Assembly: GCF_017921815.1 (NCBI RefSeq) | Contig: NZ_JAGEMM010000001.1 | Coordinates: 868,001 to 932,000, forward strand | Source: Microvirga antarctica | GTDB lineage: Bacteria; Pseudomonadota; Alphaproteobacteria; Rhizobiales; Beijerinckiaceae | Direction of reading: 5' to 3' | Length of the DNA: 64,000 nt | In this document: one piece after another, positions 60,840-64,000 of the stretch | Layout: every line of letters begins with the position of its first letter | Numbering within the stretch: the stretch's first letter is position 1 | Position numbers and translations under genes: made by a program | Notes under the pieces: generated by a model | The model's database searches: none | What the model was told of the DNA's origin: nothing | The model's input: only the letters and a program-made list of their open reading frames with translations

Positions 60840-61760
60840 ATGGTCTCCCTGATGGCATCTCCGCAGCCCGCGCTGGTCGCGACGCTTGTCGCCAACCCGG
60901 CCCACCCCGCCGTCACGGACGCCCTGGTGGCCCGGGCCGCAAAGGCGCTCGGACAGGACACGCAACACGCGATCCTGGCAAGAGGCATCGCGGCCGACCT
61001 GTTCGCCCCCGTTGGGCTCACCGCTGCCGCCATCGAGGCGCGCCTGCGCCGTGAGATCGGCGACGAGCCGGTCGATGTGGTGGTGCAGCCCGTGGCTCAC
61101 CGGCTGAAGCGGCTGTTTCTCGCCGACATGGATTCCACCATGATCGGGCAGGAATGCATCGACGAACTGGCCGATTTCGTCGGCCTCAAGGCCGAGGTCT
61201 CGGCCATCACCGAGCGGGCGATGAACGGCGAGATCGCCTTCGAGCCGGCGCTCCGCGAACGGGTGGCCCTCCTGAAGGACCTGCCCGTCGGCGTCGTCGA
61301 CGAGATCATGGAGAGCCGGATCACCCTGACGCCCGGCGGCCGGGCGCTCGTGCGCACCATGCGGGCCAGGGGTTTTTATACCTGCCTCGTGTCCGGCGGC
61401 TTCACGCTCTTCACAGGCTCGGTCGCGGCCCTGATCGGCTTTCACGAACACCGCTCGAATCGCCTCCTCGTCAGCGCCGACAAACTTGTCGGACTGGTGG
61501 AGGAGCCCATTCTCGGACGCGAGGCCAAACTCGCCACCCTCGTGGAATTGCGCCAGCATCTCCGGCTCGCCCCCGAGGACACCCTCGCGGTGGGGGACGG
61601 CGCCAACGATCTGGCGATGCTGGGCGAAGCCGGCCTCGGTGTCGCCTTTCGGGCCAAGCCGGCAGTGGCTGCCGCGGCCGACGCCCGCATCGATCATGCG
61701 GATTTGACGGCTTTGCTGTACGCGCAGGGCTATCGGGAAGACGATATTCTCACCAACTAG
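60840..61760 (+). CDS. serB: Phosphoserine phosphatase
   Basis: A 306-residue HAD-superfamily SerB. An N-terminal ACT-like region (about residues 15-90) precedes the catalytic domain with nucleophile motif [18 protein letters not shown] near residue 97, substrate motif [12 protein letters not shown] near 184, and [23 protein letters not shown] near 253. It makes L-serine from phosphoserine. ATG 60840 is used; ATG 60852 is an alternative, and no good ribosome site helps decide. The gene is divergent from miaA with essentially abutting starts. Confidence 0.94.
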   Translation: MVSLMASPQPALVATLVANPAHPAVTDALVARAAKALGQDTQHAILARGIAADLFAPVGLTAAAIEARLRREIGDEPVDVVVQPVAHRLKRLFLADMDSTMIGQECIDELADFVGLKAEVSAITERAMNGEIAFEPALRERVALLKDLPVGVVDEIMESRITLTPGGRALVRTMRARGFYTCLVSGGFTLFTGSVAALIGFHEHRSNRLLVSADKLVGLVEEPILGREAKLATLVELRQHLRLAPEDTLAVGDGANDLAMLGEAGLGVAFRAKPAVAAAADARIDHADLTALLYAQGYREDDILTN

Positions 61761-61782
61761 GCAGCGAGATAGCCACGCCAGC

Positions 61783-61810
61783 TTGACTAGATGTTATTAT
61801 ATTCTATCAT
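61783..61810 (+). promoter_or_regulatory. Sigma-70-like promoter of the repeat-protein gene
   Basis: TTGACT (61783-61788), 16 bases, TATCAT (61805-61810), in a distinctly AT-rich 40 bases after serB. The predicted start near 61817 would leave about 28 bases before ATG 61845, which has AGGGG upstream. Confidence 0.5.
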
Positions 61811-61844
61811 CGGAAACCTTCTTTCCCATCCTAGGGGTTTTCCG

Positions 61845-64000
61845 ATGGCGTCGTTCCTATCCGCCCCTAAAGCCGTGCACGAGGCGCCCTGGATCGAACT
61901 CTTCGGCACGCAGGTGCTCGAAGACGCGGCCGTCGGCACGGTCGTCGGCGACCTCTTCGCCCGCTCCGACGACGGCTCGCCGGCCAAATTCCAGCTGCTG
62001 GACGATGCGGACGGCCGGTTTCGCCTCGAGGGCACCAAGCTCGTTGTCGCCGAGTCCGGCCGGATCGACTACGAGACCCTGCCCTGGCTGCCGGTCACCA
62101 TCCGCTGCACTGACGCGTTCGGGGCTTTCCGGGACAGGACGTTCAACCTGCAAGTCAGGGATGTGTGGGAGCAGGGCCAGCCGGATTCGACGACCCCGCC
62201 CCCGCCGGAGCCCGTTCCACCCCAGGAGCACCGCGCGCCCGACCTCGTCCGGCTGACCGGCGACTGGGTCGGCGAGATCACCAATACGGGCTTTATCGTC
62301 GGCACCATCAAAGCCTATGACGCCGATGGGGACGCTCTCACCTACACACTGGCCGACGATGCTGACGGACGCTTTACGATCATCAACAATGCGCTCGTCG
62401 TTGCGGACGGAAGCCGGTTTGATTTCGAGACGGCACCGACGGTCGATGTCCGGGTTCGCGTGACCGACGCCACTGGTCTTTCGGCGGAAAAGACCTTCAC
62501 CATCCAGGTCATGGACCGGGACGAACCGACGCCTCCTCCGCCGGTCAATCACGCCCCGCAGGACGTGGAGCTGACAGGCCGGGCGGTGATCGAAAACGCC
62601 AGCACCGGCACGATGGTCGGGGCTCTCTAGGCACTCGATGCCGATGGGGATGTTCTCACCTACAGCCTCGTCGACAATGCCGCCGATCGGTTCGCCATCA
62701 AGGGCGACAAGCTCGTGGTTCTCGACGGCGCAAAAATCGATTTCGAGACCCAGTCGAGCCATACCGTCGCCGTTCGGGCAACCGATTCGCATGGCGCCTC
62801 CGTCATCAAGACGTTTGAGATCGCCGTCCTCGACGCACCGGAGAGCGGCAGCCCGCCGCCCACCGATCCGCCGGAGAATTCAGCTCCCGACAAGCTGATG
62901 CTCGACGGGGTGGCGGTTGTCGAGAACGCCGCAACAGGCGACAAGGTCGGGCGCTTGATCGGGCATGATCCGAACGGCGACGAGCTGACCTTCACACTGA
63001 CGGACAATGCAGGCGGGCGCTTCGCGATCGTCAACGGTTTCGTCGTCGTCGCGGATGGCACGAAGCTGGATTACGAGACGGCCACCACGCACCAGATCAC
63101 CGTTCGGGTCGCCGATCCGTTTGGCGCATCTCGCACCGCGACATTCACCATTCACGTCCAGGACGTGCTCGACGAGACGCCTCAGCCGCCTCCTGTGAAT
63201 CGCGCGCCGAGCGACATTGTGCTGCACATTCAGCAGCCGGTGCCGGAGAACGCTCCGAATGGCCTGGAAGTGGGACTCCTGACCGCGATCGATCCGGACG
63301 GCGACGCGGTGACATTCACCCTCAAGGACAATGCCGACGGCCGCTTCGCGCTGGTCGGCAACCGAATCGTGGTGGCGGACGGCAGCAAGCTCGACTACGA
63401 GACCGCGACCTCCCACGCGATCATCGTGATTGCGACGGATGCGCACGGCTTGTCCGTCGCGAGGACCTTCGACATCAAGCTCCTCGATCTCGACGAGAGC
63501 GGTCACCCACCAACCGACCCGCGCGCGCCGAGCGACATTCTCTTCATTGGAAGCCACTCTCTCCCGGAAAACGCACCCAATGGCGCGCCGGTTGCGATAC
63601 TCAAGGCCGTCGATCCGGACGGCGACGCCGTGACGTTGACGCTGGTCGACGATGCGGGCGGCCGCTTTGCGCTCGTGGGCGAAAAGATCGTGGTGGCGGA
63701 TGGCAGCAAGCTCGACTACGAGACCGCCAGCACGCACACGATCGCCGTCGAAGCGACCGATTCCAGCGGCCTGTCCTTCGTCAAGACATTCACCATCGAT
63801 CTGCAGGACATGCCCGAAACGGGCGATCCTGTGCCTCAGAACCACGCACCGTCGAACATTCTGCTGTCGGATGACGGTGTGCTCGAGAACAGCGCGAACG
63901 GGACCGTGGTCAGCCTCATCCTCGGCAAGGATGAGGATGCGGGGGATGCGCTGACCTTCACGCTTCTCGACGATGCGGGCGGACGGTTTGCCATCATGGG
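61845..64000 (+). pseudogene. Cadherin-like repeat protein, interrupted by an in-frame TAG, runs off the window
   Basis: From ATG 61845 (AGGGG 7 bases upstream) the frame codes 261 residues of cadherin-like repeats and then meets TAG at 62628-62630. The same frame continues without another stop to the window end, with four more complete repeats and part of a fifth. At the stop the expected text is like VG.L-x-A-DADGDVLTY, so one codon was changed to amber and nothing was lost or shifted. There is no signal peptide. Each repeat has DPDGD-type calcium-site motifs, so the intact protein was probably a large surface or secreted adhesin. It could be a recent nonsense mutation, readthrough or a sequence error. 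Confidence 0.75.
62226..64000 (+). repeat. Tandem 107-residue cadherin-like repeats (321-base period)
   Basis: Repeat starts, marked by N-x-A-P, lie near 62226, 62547, 62877, 63198, 63519 and 63840: five periods, four of 321 bases and one of 330. Each unit carries ENA.NG..VG.L.A, then DPDGDAVTFTL, GGRFA.V, VVADGSKLDYETA and KTFTI.L.D, with a short Pro-rich linker. A more divergent unit precedes at about 61895-62160. Units 4-7 are more alike than units 1-3, which points to recent duplication or gene conversion. Confidence 0.8.

Noticed and set aside
62880-63845. Minus-strand open frame over the repeats, itself showing a repeat pattern
   Set aside because: The periodicity is inherited from the plus-strand repeats; no independent ribosome site or domain.

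Overview
This is a GC-rich window from an alphaproteobacterium, most likely a member of the Hyphomicrobiales (Rhizobiales). The evidence is the gene content: AapJ/AapQ/AapM-type amino-acid transporters, a DLRYW-type GreA-family protein, EcfG-type stress promoters (GGAAC-N16-CGTT), ilvI and ilvH with attenuators, and several complete ABC import cassettes. I see no rRNA, CRISPR array, insertion sequence, integrase or phage gene. One tRNA gene, tRNA-Lys(CTT), is present.

Layout. 1-6.4 kb: the tail of a universal stress protein, an EamA exporter, then a complete five-gene branched-chain-type ABC importer. 6.4-16 kb: small stress or envelope genes (GreA-like factor, MscS channel, PhnA-like protein, hemolysin III/PAQR protein, diguanylate cyclase, XRE regulator, orphan AapJ-like binding protein, L,D-transpeptidase, lipoprotein), several with EcfG-like promoters. 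16.2-18 kb: a ClC-family channel/transporter. 18-27.3 kb: a catabolic island of a divergent GntR regulator, a dihydropyrimidinase/hydantoinase, a polar amino-acid ABC transporter without its ATPase, two paralogous amidohydrolases and an Asp/Glu/hydantoin racemase. 27.3-34.5 kb: one minus-strand operon with a complete sugar-type ABC importer, a GntR regulator and two tandem DUF2804 proteins, driven by a promoter whose -10 box lies inside a perfect palindrome. 36-43.6 kb: hyuA-hyuB (hydantoinase/oxoprolinase type) with a dipeptide-type transporter, again without ATPases.

44-61.8 kb is mostly housekeeping: tRNA-Lys, leuA with a complete leader-peptide attenuator, a NUDIX/PhzF/pyridoxal kinase cluster, a DedA protein, a large multi-PAS hybrid histidine kinase, ilvC, ilvH, a glutathione transferase and ilvI (also preceded by a leader peptide and terminator), an RMD1-family membrane protein, miaA and serB. 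The window ends in a gene of regular 107-residue cadherin-like repeats, which is interrupted by one in-frame TAG codon while the frame stays open to the window edge.

How the parts fit. The 18-43.6 kb stretch looks like an accessory nutrient-acquisition region. Three importers are each paired with hydrolases for cyclic amides/ureides or with proteins of unknown function. The most likely home of an undescribed pathway is the sugar-ABC plus twin DUF2804 operon. The best-supported regulatory finding is the leuA attenuator, in which terminator and antiterminator share one arm and the antiterminator overlaps the leader stop codon.
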